NCBI GenBank assembly: GCA_964493945.1
Contig: CAZBQG010000006.1
Span: forward strand, 1 to 36,718
Length of the DNA: 36,718 bases
Direction: 5' to 3'
Origin: CAZBQG01 sp964493945
Lineage (GTDB): Bacteria; Pseudomonadota; Alphaproteobacteria; Rhodospirillales; UBA2165
Every line of letters begins with the position of its first letter. The first letter of the stretch is position 1. Below are positions 16,112 through 24,975 of the stretch, one piece after another. The position numbers and the translations under genes are program-made. The notes under the pieces are model-generated. The model worked only from the letters and a program-made list of their open reading frames with translations. It ran no database searches and had not been told where the DNA came from.

Positions 16112-17800
16112 TCAGCCGCCCCGGTATTTCTTGACCAGCTTGTCCCAGCCCGCCGGCAGTTCCACCTTGCGCGATACCCATTCCATGTTATCGGCACTGG
16201 AGCCTTCGAGATTATCCACCATGGCGCCCACCAAAAGCGCCATGAAATGGCCAGCCCCGCCGGCCACGACGATGCGGATCATATCGGGCGTGCGCAGGAT
16301 GCGTTGCGAATCCATGGGGTTCAGCGGCTTCCAATGCTTGGGCTGCATGCCGACCATGGCGTCCCAGGAAATGGGATGCTGATAGGCGGGTACCCTGGCA
16401 TATTCGGAAATATAGGCCTTCACCTGTTCCTTGCCCCAGCCATTATCCGCCAGCACCCGGGCGTTGGATGGGGTGATCACCAGACAGAACAATCCGCGTC
16501 TTGCCGGCACGATGTTGGAGACCACCGCATTCATGATCCCCTTATCGTCCGACCCGTAGGGCCATAAAAGGGTGGAACAATGGGGCTGGAAAAAGGTCAC
16601 CACATTGTCTTCCGGGGCGAAGCCTTCATCCACATGGAGCGGGTCCCACGGGCTGTCCACTTCGTTCTCGGCCATGACCATGGAATATTTTCCAGGGTTT
16701 CCGATCACCCCCATATCCTCGATCCCCTTGCGGGCCCCGCCGATATTGCGGATGACCAGAAGCATGGCCCGCCCGATGGAGGAATTGGCCTGACTGCCCG
16801 GGCTCAGGATGCCCGTTCCATTGTTCACGTTGAGCTGATCGCGGATCGGGCCGTTGATGATCCAGCAGGGAGAGAAAGACCCGGTGCTCACCGACCAGGT
16901 GGCGAAGTAGGAAACCGGATCGCACAAGGCCTGAACGGCGGCGATGAGCACCGGCATATAGGTGGGCAGGGCGCCGGCCATCACCGCATTGATGGCGATC
17001 TTTTCCACCGTCGCCATGGCATAGCGGGGCGGTATGAGCCCCACCACATGATCCGATGCCAGATCGGTACCGGTCATCATTTCCGCCACTTCTTCCTCGG
17101 TCGGCGGGATGATGGGCAGGCCGTCGGTCCATTGGCGCTTGGTGAAGAAACGGTTCACTTCGCGCAGACTTCCCTCGAACGCAAAGCGGGATTTTTCTTC
17201 CACCGGGGGCGGGGTTGGGTTCTTTTCCTCATCGGTCAGGGGGCGGATCAGACCGTCGATGATCTCGTCGATGACGGGGTTGACGCCGGCTTCGATATCT
17301 TCGGGCACGGTGCATTCGACGGGGACGGTTTCGGCAACGATGCGCACATCGGGCATGCCCACATGAGAGGCGGCGGCATCGGCATCGCGCATGAAATCCA
17401 CATGGCTGAGGCCGACGGCGGGAACGTTTAAGTCTTCGATGGCAATAGTATCTAGCACGAGATACTTAGTGCAGGACCCTCAATCGCCCACCGCCGCAAC
17501 GGCGCCGTCTATACCTTTTGCCCATTCGGCCAGCCGGGCGGCATCGTCGGTGTCGGCCACACTCAGGTTTTGGTCGAACAGGAACCAGGAGAACTTGATG
17601 GTCGGGTCCCGTTCCGCCAGGCGTTTTTCGACCACTTCCATCACCGGGCGGGATGCGATCTTGGCATGGGCCGCGAACAGCCCGATGGTTTTGCCAGATA
17701 AGCTGTCCAGGCGCGGCGCCAACCCACGAAGTTCGACGGGATCGGCCTCGCCCCACGGATTGTGGACTTGAAATTGGCCGGAAAGTTTGACGTCGTCCAT
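16112..17800 (-). CDS. UGSC family selenoprotein, in-frame UGA read as selenocysteine
   Basis: One frame runs from ATG 17800 (AGGGGG seven bases upstream) to 16112, interrupted only by TGA at 17482-17480 (codon 107). The residues around it read AVGD-Sec-GSCTKYLVLD, which is the UGSC motif of this selenoprotein family (Sec107, Cys110). Homology continues across the TGA with no frame change, giving 562 residues. Residues 1 to about 180 form the UGSC domain, with GLFAAHAKIASRPVMEVVEKRL before the motif and VPAVGLSHVDF after it. A second domain (about 200-562) has QWTDGLPIIPPTEEEV and QALCDPVSYFATWSVSTGS; I know no function for it. A hairpin at 17466-17447 fits a bacterial SECIS. Automatic gene callers would split this into two genes. 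A selenol-thiol redox role is likely; the substrate is unknown. Confidence 0.87.
17447..17466 (-). promoter_or_regulatory. Bacterial SECIS-type hairpin in the selenoprotein mRNA
   Basis: On the minus strand AGTATCT (17466-17460) pairs perfectly with AGATACT (17453-17447) around the six-base loop CGTGCT. The loop begins 20 bases after the UGA, inside the 16-37 base window expected for bacterial SECIS elements, and its second base is G as that model requires. The hairpin lies entirely inside coding sequence, as bacterial SECIS elements do. Confidence 0.7.
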
Positions 17801-17880
17801 GTTTATCCCCCTTTTAGAAATTCTTTAGTCAATCTCTGCTTTGCTCACCCTATCACGGTGGCGCACTTAAGGGGCATCCT

Positions 17881-19103
17881 TTGTTCTTTCCCGGCCGGGG
17901 CGATAAGGTTATTCACTCGTTCATGCCACTCTTTCCCGCCAACCACCGCCTGATCATCGTTCTTTCCACCACTTTCATGGCCCTGCTCGGTTTTCCCATC
18001 ATCTCGCCGGCCCTGCCCAGTGTGCGCACGGCCTTCAACCTTTCGACCCAGGATGTGGGGCTGGTGATGTCCAGCTATGCCGTTCCGGCCATGGTCTGCG
18101 TGCCTTTGTTTGGGGTCTGGGCCGACCGTTACGGCAAGAAGCTGGTGCTGGTTCCTTCTCTTCTTTTGTTTTCCGTCGCCGGAGGGGCCTGCGCGCTGGC
18201 ACCAAGTCCTGAGATGCTCTACCTGCTCCGCTTCATCCAGGGCATCGGCGCCAGTGCTTTGTCCTCGCTCAATGTGGCCCTGGTGGGGGACCTTTATGAA
18301 CGCACCGACCGGGCCCGGATCATGGGCTATCTGGGCGCCACCCAGAATGTGGGCAGCGGGCTTTTGCCCTTGGTCGGCGGGGCCCTGGCGGCTTTTGCCT
18401 GGTTTTATCCCTTTCTCTTGCCCCTGGTGGGATTACCCGTGGGGCTTTACCTGATCCTCCATCTGCATGATGCGCCGGGAGCGCCTTCCCGCAGCGGGCT
18501 GGATTTTCTGGGCTATGCCAGGCGTCATCTTCTGGAGCGGCGCATGCTGGAGCTGGTCTTCCTGACCGGCGGATTTATTTTTATCGGCTTTGGCGCTTTC
18601 GTCACTTATTTGCCCATTTTCATGAAGGATAATTTCGCCACTGCCGAATTCCTCATTGGATTTCTGATGTCGGCCCGGGCCGTGAGCGGAACGATCGTGG
18701 CGTCGCAATTTGGCCGCCTGACAAGGCGCTTTTCCTATCGTTCGCTGATCTTCAACGCCTATATCGCCCTGGCCATCAGCATGGCCCTGATCCCATGGTG
18801 GAAAGCGATTGGATCATATTTATCTCCGCCATGTTCTATGGCGGGTCGTTTGGCCTGTTGCGCACCTCGGTGCAGGTCCTGGTGCTGAACAACGCGCCCG
18901 ATGATCTGCGCGCCACTTTTGCCGCCGCCAACAGCTTCACCCTGCGTCTGTCCCAGACCTTGGCGCCGGTGGCCGCCGGGCTTTATCTGGCCCATGCCAG
19001 CTTCAGCTCCTTTTATTTCACGGCGGCGGGAATTTCGCTGGCCCTGGCGTTCTTCTCCCTGGGCTGCATATCTCTCCGGCCCGAAGAGACGAAGGGCGGA
19101 TAA
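17881..19103 (+). pseudogene. Major facilitator superfamily transporter, one frameshift
   Basis: This is a twelve-segment MFS drug/metabolite transporter. The first ten segments are in one frame: FMALLGFPIISPALPSVRTAF, the loop GVWADRYGKKLVL matching the MFS motif between segments 2 and 3, and QGIGASALSSLNVALVGDL. Near 18796 (LALAISMALIP) the frame must move -1 to continue as MVESDWIIFISAMFYGG and NNAPDDLRATFAAANSF to the stop at 19103. One restored base gives about 407 residues. TTG 17881 has AAGGGG six bases upstream; ATG 17923 is the alternative start. It diverges from the selenoprotein gene across 80 bases. The substrate is unknown. Confidence 0.8.
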
Positions 19104-19110
19104 GGTACCC

Positions 19111-20103
19111 ATGGGCTCCTTGATCGTTATAGCCGGCATTCTGTTGGCCGCCCTCGGCACCTTGCCGGTGTTTCCCGCCCATAGCCTTTTGGTCGATCTT
19201 TTCTCACATTTCGTCTTCCAATATCTGTTGGCAGCCTGTTTGCTTCTGGTTCTTTCCCTTGCCCTTCGCTGTTGGCGAAGCGCGCTTGTTCCTTTGCTGG
19301 CCATGGCGATCAACGGGTCTTGGCTCTTGCCCTATCTGCCTACGGCTCCGGCCGGGGAGAACGGACCCCGGCTGACCGTGATCCAGGCCAATCTGGAAAA
19401 CAGCAATCCGGACCATAAAACCTTCGTCGCCTGGGTTAGGCGGCGCCAGCCCGACCTGCTGGTGGTCGAGGAATTGAGCCACACCTGGCTCGAATCCCTG
19501 GCGGCGCTGGATGAGCTTTTTCCTTACAGATTCCTGATCCCCCGGAGCGACCGCTTCGGCATTGGTATTTATTCCCGCCTGCCCATCATCCGGCGCGAAA
19601 GGCGCGAACTGGCCGGGTTCGGATTGCCCACCCTGTTCGCCCGCATCCAATAGGACAAGCGTGTCCTGCGCCTGGCCGTGGCCTATCCGCTTCCACCTGC
19701 TTCCATCCAAGCCTTTACCGAGCGCAACCTCCATCTGGAGGAACTGGCCCGCTGGGCGAGGGCCGAGCCCGGTGTTCCCAGCCTGTTGGCGGCCGATCTC
19801 AACATCACGCCCTTCGCCCCTGGCTTCAGGCGTTTCATAGACATGAGCGGTCTCCAGGACGGGCGCCTGGGCCGTGGCCTGCTGGCCAGTTGGCCTTCCT
19901 TTTTTCGGGCGCCGCTGCGCGTGCCCATCGATCATGTGCTGTCCGGTCCGGGATTGAAACTGGCCCATCTCGCCGCCGGGCCGGACATAGGCAGCGACCA
20001 TCTGCCCTTGATCGCCGAATTTCGTTCCCAGGCGGGCCCGATCATTGTAGGATCGGTGAAATTGAACCGGCAGGGGGAGTCCCATGGCAGGCAGCGTCAA
20101 TAA
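19111..20103 (+). pseudogene. Membrane-anchored endonuclease/exonuclease/phosphatase family protein, in-frame TAG
   Basis: Three N-terminal membrane segments (residues about 3-20, 28-50, 54-75) precede an endonuclease/exonuclease/phosphatase domain. Metal and catalytic motifs are present on both sides of an in-frame TAG at 19651-19653 (codon 181): VIQANLENSNPD and VVEEL before it, LLAADLNITPF and GSDHLPLIAEF after it. The frame is otherwise continuous for 330 residues, so the amber codon splits the active site between two fragments. It may be a base-call error, a real nonsense mutation or a suppressed codon. The gene starts seven bases after the MFS stop, and its 3' end overlaps ssb by 20 bases. 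The domain could act on a lipid headgroup or nucleic acid; I cannot say which. Confidence 0.75.
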
Positions 20104-20542
20104 AGTCATTCTCATCGGTAATCTGGGCGCCGACCCGGAGGTGCGTTTTACCCAGGACGGTAAGAAAATCGCCAATATGCGCCTGGCGACTTCCGAATCG
20201 TGGAAGGACCGTCAGTCCGGAGAAAAGCGTGAACGGACCGAATGGCACCGGGTTGTTTGCTTTTCGCCGGGCCTCTCCGACATTATCGAAAAATATGTCA
20301 AAAAAGGCTCCAAGATCTATGTGGAAGGCCAGCTCAGGACCAATAAATGGCAAGACCAGTCCGGCCAGGACCGCTACACCACCGAGGTCATTTTGGATGG
20401 CTATAACGGCGTCATGACCATGCTCGACAGCCGGGGCGGCGGCGGTGGCGGACTGGCGTCCGAGCCCGATTACGGCGCACCTTCCGGCGGCGGCGGTGCC
20501 AGCGGCCCGGGCGACGATCTGGACGACGAAATCCCCTTCTAG
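20084..20542 (+). CDS. ssb: Single-stranded DNA-binding protein
   Basis: The protein is 152 residues. Residues 1-110 form the OB fold: VNKVILIGNLGADPEVRFTQDG at the start, EWHRVVCFSPGLSDIIEKYVKKGSKIYVEGQLRT in the middle and RYTTEVILDGYNGVMTML at the end. A glycine-rich disordered linker follows, and the acidic tip DDEIPF is the standard docking site for partners such as exonuclease I and PriA. It coats single-stranded DNA in replication, repair and recombination. The usual alphaproteobacterial neighbours uvrA and gyrA are not adjacent, although gyrA lies 4.4 kb away on the same strand. Stop codon TAG here shows amber codons are used normally in this genome. Confidence 0.97.
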   Translation: MAGSVNKVILIGNLGADPEVRFTQDGKKIANMRLATSESWKDRQSGEKRERTEWHRVVCFSPGLSDIIEKYVKKGSKIYVEGQLRTNKWQDQSGQDRYTTEVILDGYNGVMTMLDSRGGGGGGLASEPDYGAPSGGGGASGPGDDLDDEIPF

Positions 20543-20551
20543 GAAAAATTC

Positions 20552-21370
20552 ATGGCGGAACGCGAAGAGGCAATAGAGGCCCATTATGCCATCGACGGGC
20601 TGGCCGGGCGCATGTTAGCTGCCATCGATGAGGCGGGGCTGGAGGGCGAAGAACTAACGCCCGAGATCCTGGCGCCCATGGACCATCAACTGCATGGCGG
20701 CGGGCTCGGATCAACCGTTTCCCAGGCCGGGCTGATCGAATTCAATTCGGCAATGAAAGTCCTGGATGTGGGCTGCGGGGTCGGCGGCCCGGCCCGTTAT
20801 CTGGCCAAAACATTCGGCTGCCGGGTTACCGGGCTGGACCTGACGGCGGAATTCATCGAGGCCGCGCGGGCGCTCAATGAACGGGCGGGCCTGTCCCATC
20901 TGGTGGATTTCCAGATTGGCGACGGTGGCCAGCTACCTTTCGCCGATGAAAGCTTCGATCTGGTCTGGTGCCAGAATGTGATCATGAACATCGCGGACAA
21001 GGCGGGATTCATGGGTGAAATACACCGCGTTCTGAAGGCCGGCGGCCGCCATGCGTCCTCCGAGGTGGTGCTTGGTCCGGTTGGCGATCCATATTATCCG
21101 GTCATGTGGGCGCGCCAATCTTCCATCAGTTTCCTGAACACCCCCGCCGCGCGCCGCGCCCAGCTCGATCAGGCCGGGTTCGAGATCGAAAAGTGGCGCG
21201 AAGGAGGTTCAGGCGGCGGAGGCGGAGGTAATAAACCACCTGCCTCGCCCCTGCCCAGCTTTCCCGTTCTGGGTGACGATGTGGCGGAACGTTCGGCCAA
21301 TACAGGGCGCAACATTGCCGAGGGCCGCCTGGGCGGTCTCGGTTTCGTCGCCCGCAAATCAGGCAGCTGA
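20552..21370 (+). CDS. Class I SAM-dependent methyltransferase
   Basis: The protein is 272 residues. The SAM-binding motif is VLDVGCGVGGPARYLAK (about residues 69-85), followed by the acidic turn VTGLDLT and the motif SFDLVWCQNVIMNI. This pattern matches small-molecule methyltransferases of the UbiE/sarcosine-dimethylglycine type. The C-terminal part carries an unusual glycine run, REGGSGGGGGGNK, before a tail ending GLGFVARKSGS; the run looks like an inserted linker or repeat expansion. It starts nine bases after ssb, so it is probably read on the same transcript. Its 3' end overlaps the convergent MFS gene by 12 bases. The substrate cannot be assigned. Confidence 0.85.
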   Translation: MAEREEAIEAHYAIDGLAGRMLAAIDEAGLEGEELTPEILAPMDHQLHGGGLGSTVSQAGLIEFNSAMKVLDVGCGVGGPARYLAKTFGCRVTGLDLTAEFIEAARALNERAGLSHLVDFQIGDGGQLPFADESFDLVWCQNVIMNIADKAGFMGEIHRVLKAGGRHASSEVVLGPVGDPYYPVMWARQSSISFLNTPAARRAQLDQAGFEIEKWREGGSGGGGGGNKPPASPLPSFPVLGDDVAERSANTGRNIAEGRLGGLGFVARKSGS

Positions 21371-22555
21371 TTGGGCGCTCCGGCGGTTCAGAAAAGCAAG
21401 CCACAAAACGGCGGTCAATGACGCCGCCATCAGGGGCAGGGTGGCCAGATTGACCCAGGTCCAGCCGGCCACATGATAGAGCATGCCCGAGACCAGGGAC
21501 GAAATGCTCATGAAGGTGGCGATGATGAAATCATTGGCGCCCTGCACTTTGGCCCGCTCGGCCGGCGTATGGGCCTCGACCAGCAGGGCCGAGCCGCCGG
21601 TGAAAGCAAAATTCCAGCCGAACCCGATCATAAAAAGCGCCACCCAGAAATGGGTTACTTCCTGCCCGGCCAAACCCGCCGCGACGCCGGCCATGAGTGC
21701 CAGATTGCCCATGGCAATGATCGGCAAATGTCCGAAACGGCGGATCAGGGAGCCGGTGAAAAAGCCCGGCGCGAACATGGCGAAGATATGCCATTCCAGG
21801 ACCAGGGCCACATCGTTAAAAAGCAGCCCTGAGCCCATCTGCATGGCCAAAGGTGTCGAGGTCATCAACAGATTCATGACCAGATAGCCAAGGGTCGCCG
21901 TGCCCGACGCCACAATAAAAATAGGGGCCCGCATGATGGTCCCCAATGAACGTTGCGGGCCAGCCGCCTCTTCTTCGTCCAGCTTGGGGATATCGACGAA
22001 AAGCACGATAATGGCGCTGGCCAGGCTGACGATCATGAGCAGCACATAGGTGCCCATGAACTCAATTCCGCCCATCCATTCGCGCCCCAGCTTGGCCAGT
22101 TCCGGCCCGGTGAAGGCGGCCACCACGCCGCCGGCCAGAACCAGGGAAATGGCCTTGGATTTGAAATCATGCGGCGCCACATCGGCGGCGGCAAAGCGGT
22201 ATTGATGGGCGAAGGCGGAAAACAGCCCAAAAAGAAAGGTGGCCACCAGGAAGATGAAGAAACTCTGTTCGCTCAGCGACAGATAACCGGCGCCGCCGGC
22301 CACCGTGCCCAAAAGAGATCCGATGGCAAAACCGGCGCGCCGCCCGATGCGCCGCATGAGCTGGGCAGCGGGCATGGCGCCCAAGGCCGTGCCCACCAGC
22401 ATGACGGTGATCGGTGCCGTCGCCCAGGCCTTGTTCTCCACCAGGGCATGACCGATCACCGGGCTGGTGATGAAGACCAGGGTGCGCCCGGTGTTGAACA
22501 GGATCTGGCAAATCGTCAGGACGAAGACGTTGCGCCTTGCGCGGAAATCGCTCAT
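21359..22555 (-). CDS. Major facilitator superfamily transporter (second of a tandem pair)
   Basis: The protein is 398 residues with about twelve hydrophobic segments. It begins MSDFRARRNVFVLTICQILFNTGRT and contains AAQLMRRIGRRAGFAIGSLLG (the basic loop after segment 2), DVAPHDFKSKAISLVLAGGVVAAF and GGSALLVEAHTPAERAKVQGANDF. The start at 22555 overlaps the stop of the upstream copy by ATGA (22552-22555); an upstream extension to 22639 would run into that gene. It is clearly a paralogue of the gene at 22552-23736, sharing the starts RRNVFVL, DVAP-DFKSKAIS and the segment GVGWN/GFGWN-LAFTGGSALL. The substrate is unknown. Confidence 0.88.
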   Translation of the reverse strand: MSDFRARRNVFVLTICQILFNTGRTLVFITSPVIGHALVENKAWATAPITVMLVGTALGAMPAAQLMRRIGRRAGFAIGSLLGTVAGGAGYLSLSEQSFFIFLVATFLFGLFSAFAHQYRFAAADVAPHDFKSKAISLVLAGGVVAAFTGPELAKLGREWMGGIEFMGTYVLLMIVSLASAIIVLFVDIPKLDEEEAAGPQRSLGTIMRAPIFIVASGTATLGYLVMNLLMTSTPLAMQMGSGLLFNDVALVLEWHIFAMFAPGFFTGSLIRRFGHLPIIAMGNLALMAGVAAGLAGQEVTHFWVALFMIGFGWNFAFTGGSALLVEAHTPAERAKVQGANDFIIATFMSISSLVSGMLYHVAGWTWVNLATLPLMAASLTAVLWLAFLNRRSAQSAA

Positions 22556-23736
22556 GCCGGGCGGGGCTCCTTGCTGGCCAGCCACAATGTGGCGAAAAGG
22601 GACATGGCGATTAGGGGCAGGGCGGCCAGATTTAGCCACTGCCAGCCGACGAAGTGATAAAGGGCGCCCGAAGAAAATACCGACAGGGTGGCCGATGTGG
22701 CGACCAGGGCTTCGTTGAAGCCTTGCGTCTTGCCCCTCTCGGCCGGGCTGTGGATCTGGGTGAGCAGGGCGGAGCCACCAGTGAAGGCGAGATTCCAGCC
22801 GACGCCGACGATGACCATGGAAAGCCAGAGCTGAATCATGTCATGGCCCGACAGGGCCACGCCGACGCTGGCAATAAGCAAAAGATTGCCGGTGATGATG
22901 ATGCGCAGAATGCCGAACCGGTTGATCAGATGGCCGGTCACGAAGCCCGGTGCGAACATGGCGAAAAAATGCCACTCGACGACAAAGGCCGTATCGTCAA
23001 ACGAAAAGCCGTTGCCGATTTTCATGACCAGGATGACGGACGACATTAACAATACCATGACCACGAAACCGATGGTCGAGGCGAGCACGGCTGTGATGAA
23101 GGCGGGCTGGCGCATGATCACGCCCAAGGGTCTGGCCCCTGCCCTGGATTGGGCCTTGTCCAGTTTGGGGATGTCGACGAAAAGAACCAGCACACCGCCC
23201 AGAAAAGTCACGCCCAGCAAAACGGCATAGCTGCCCAGAAATTCGGTCTCGCCCAACAAAGTGCGCCCCGCCTTGGCCAGCTCAGGCCCGATGAAGGCGG
23301 CCATCACGCCCCCCGCCATGACCTGGGAAATGGCCTTTGACTTGAAATCATCGGGTGCCACATCGGCGGCTGCGAGCCGGTATTGCTGTGTGAAACCACC
23401 GAAAGTGCCGAAAAGCAACATGCCCGCATTGAACCATGCGAAATCGCCCAACACCAGGGAATGCATCAGCAACAAGGCGCCCGCCATGCCGATCGCAGCA
23501 CCAATGGAAAATCCGGCGCGCCGCCCGACCCGCTGCATGAAGGCGGCCGCCGGATAGGCGGCCAAGGCCGCACCAGCCATGAGCAAGGCCGAGGGTAAAG
23601 TGGCCAGGGCCTTGTCTCCCGACAGCCCATAACCGATCAGGTGTCCGGTGGCGAGCAAGAGGGAGCGTCCCGAATTGCCCAGAGCCTGACAGATGGCAAG
23701 AACGAATACGTTCCGCCTGTCGCGGACAGAAGCCAT
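22552..23736 (-). CDS. Major facilitator superfamily transporter (first of a tandem pair)
   Basis: The protein is 394 residues with about twelve membrane segments and the start MASVRDRRNVFVLAICQALGNSGRS. AAAFMQRVGRRAGFSIGAAIG is the MFS loop after segment 2; DVAPDDFKSKAISQVMAGGVMAAF and VGVGWNLAFTGGSALLTQIHSPAERGKTQGFNE match its downstream neighbour at the same positions. The pair arose by tandem duplication and has since diverged considerably. Both genes are intact and translationally coupled, which suggests that both are used. The upstream gap to the unrecognised gene is only 14 bases, so all three are likely one operon starting near 24580. Confidence 0.88.
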   Translation of the reverse strand: MASVRDRRNVFVLAICQALGNSGRSLLLATGHLIGYGLSGDKALATLPSALLMAGAALAAYPAAAFMQRVGRRAGFSIGAAIGMAGALLLMHSLVLGDFAWFNAGMLLFGTFGGFTQQYRLAAADVAPDDFKSKAISQVMAGGVMAAFIGPELAKAGRTLLGETEFLGSYAVLLGVTFLGGVLVLFVDIPKLDKAQSRAGARPLGVIMRQPAFITAVLASTIGFVVMVLLMSSVILVMKIGNGFSFDDTAFVVEWHFFAMFAPGFVTGHLINRFGILRIIITGNLLLIASVGVALSGHDMIQLWLSMVIVGVGWNLAFTGGSALLTQIHSPAERGKTQGFNEALVATSATLSVFSSGALYHFVGWQWLNLAALPLIAMSLFATLWLASKEPRPA

Positions 23737-23750
23737 TGCGGTTCCGGGAT

Positions 23751-24579
23751 CTAAGCGCTGCCGAGTTTGGCGATTTCGCCGAGGAAGGGGCCGAAGGCCT
23801 CTATTGGCTCGACATCGAATTTGGCGGTGAATTCCTCGGTCCTGGCCTCGTCGAAATCACTCAGCTTGACGGGCGTAGAGAGCCGTGAGCAGGGTATGGA
23901 ACTGGTTGTGCCGGAAGCTGAACGGATGTTCATTGTCGCGCCCGCGTGAGATGAAGGCGTGCGAGCCCAGGCTTTCCGTTTCGTGATCCGTGCTCATCAG
24001 GGTAAGGAACCATTCCAGGCGGGTATCAAAGCGCTTGAAACTGGCGGCGATGGCGATGAGCACCCGATCACGTACATCGATGCTTCGTTGATCGGCATAA
24101 AAAATCTGCCATTTCTCCTCACCGCCGAGCGGCAGGCCGCACTCCTCTGCCGCCTCACGGCATATGGCGCCCAACTTCTCGATCACCGGGTCACCCAGGA
24201 TCATGCGGAGCGCGGCGCGGAACTGGGTGAGAATCTGACGCGATATGCCCGATGCGTCATCGTCTAACAAATGGGCAAAGGGCTCGACGATGACGCGGCT
24301 CAGCATGGCGGAGCGCCGCTGGCGTTGGCCCAGTTCCTCGTGAAATAATTGGCATTTGGAGAACGCGTTCTGGTAATGGATGCTCAGCGGACCGGCCCCT
24401 TCAAGTACCGCATTGGCGATGCGTTCCACGGTGTCCATTTCCACCACCCCATTTTCGGCCGTCTCGCGCAAGAGATTGGTAAAGGCTTCTATGGCCGTCT
24501 GGCTGACTTCCCGGCAGGGGTTGAAAGCCTCCACCAGTTCGCCGGGTTGGGGCGCTTTATCTTGATTTTCTTCCGCCAT
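23751..24579 (-). pseudogene. Unrecognised cytosolic protein, one frameshift near the C-terminus
   Basis: I do not recognise this family. The first 240 codons (24579 to about 23888) are in one frame: a mostly helical, acidic protein without signal peptide or membrane segments, with residues such as FRAALRMILGDPVIEKLG, AAEECGLPLGGEEKWQIFYADQRS and HPFSFRHNQFHTLLTAL. The frame then closes, while another frame continues with plausible coding sequence (PVKLSDFDEARTEEFTAKF and EAFGPFLGEIAKLGSA) to a stop at 23751. Skipping one base near 23885-23888 joins them into 275 residues. It precedes the MFS pair by 14 bases and is divergent from gyrA. Confidence 0.55.
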
Positions 24580-24881
24580 GTTGGTTTCCGGTATGTAGGC
24601 GGTCCTTCGATATTCCCAATAATGCCAATAGTGGGCGCGTTGCCTATCCTTGCCGAGAAAAAAATAAGCTTAAGGTCCCTGGAAAAGAAGCTGGACCGGC
24701 TGGAATAAGGAGTTTCTCCGGGGCCGGAATTCATTCCGATTCGCCTCTTTTCAGGCGCCGGCAGCCGGTGTCTTCCGAAACCTCTGCCCGGCCCCGGCCG
24801 GATTCGGTTCCGTCTAAAAAAATACTTATATTTCAATAGTATATAAACGAGTTTTCGGGCATAAAATTTGCCTTGGATTGG
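24580..24881. other. Long divergent intergenic region with several inverted repeats
   Basis: About 300 bases separate the divergent unrecognised gene and the gyrA promoter. Visible structures are GGAG-TTT-CTCC (24710-24720), CGGAAT-TC-ATTCCG (24725-24738) and a GC-rich stretch with CCGGCCCCGGCCGG near 24790. Then comes an AT-rich block, 24818-24848. A short open frame of 28 codons (24622-24708, plus) ends RSLEKKLDRLE and is followed by AAGGAG, but no gene begins after it. This could hold promoters for the leftward operon or a small RNA; nothing is firm. Confidence 0.4.
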
Positions 24882-24910
24882 TTGTTTGAGTGGCCGACAT
24901 CTGCTATATT
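24882..24910 (+). promoter_or_regulatory. Sigma-70 promoter of gyrA
   Basis: TTGTTT at 24882-24887 and TATATT at 24905-24910 are separated by 17 bases. The predicted transcript starts near 24917. This excludes the far-upstream TTG at 24868 as a start and supports TTG 24976, with a leader of about 60 bases. Confidence 0.6.
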
Positions 24911-24975
24911 TCCAGGGCGTTTCAGAACCCCTTCCGCCCATCGGTGGAACTTGCAGAAAAGCTGGTTTTAAGCCT

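Noticed and set aside
16580..17431. Plus-strand open frame of 283 codons opposite the selenoprotein gene
   Set aside because: It mirrors the coding frame of the UGSC gene and has a His/Gly/Asp-rich composition typical of antisense frames.
19651..19653. Genome-wide reassignment of TAG as a sense codon
   Set aside because: ssb ends with TAG exactly after the conserved DDEIPF tip, so TAG works as a normal stop in this genome.
24868..24975. Longer gyrA start at TTG 24868
   Set aside because: It lies upstream of the predicted transcription start near 24917 and adds residues that GyrA proteins do not have.
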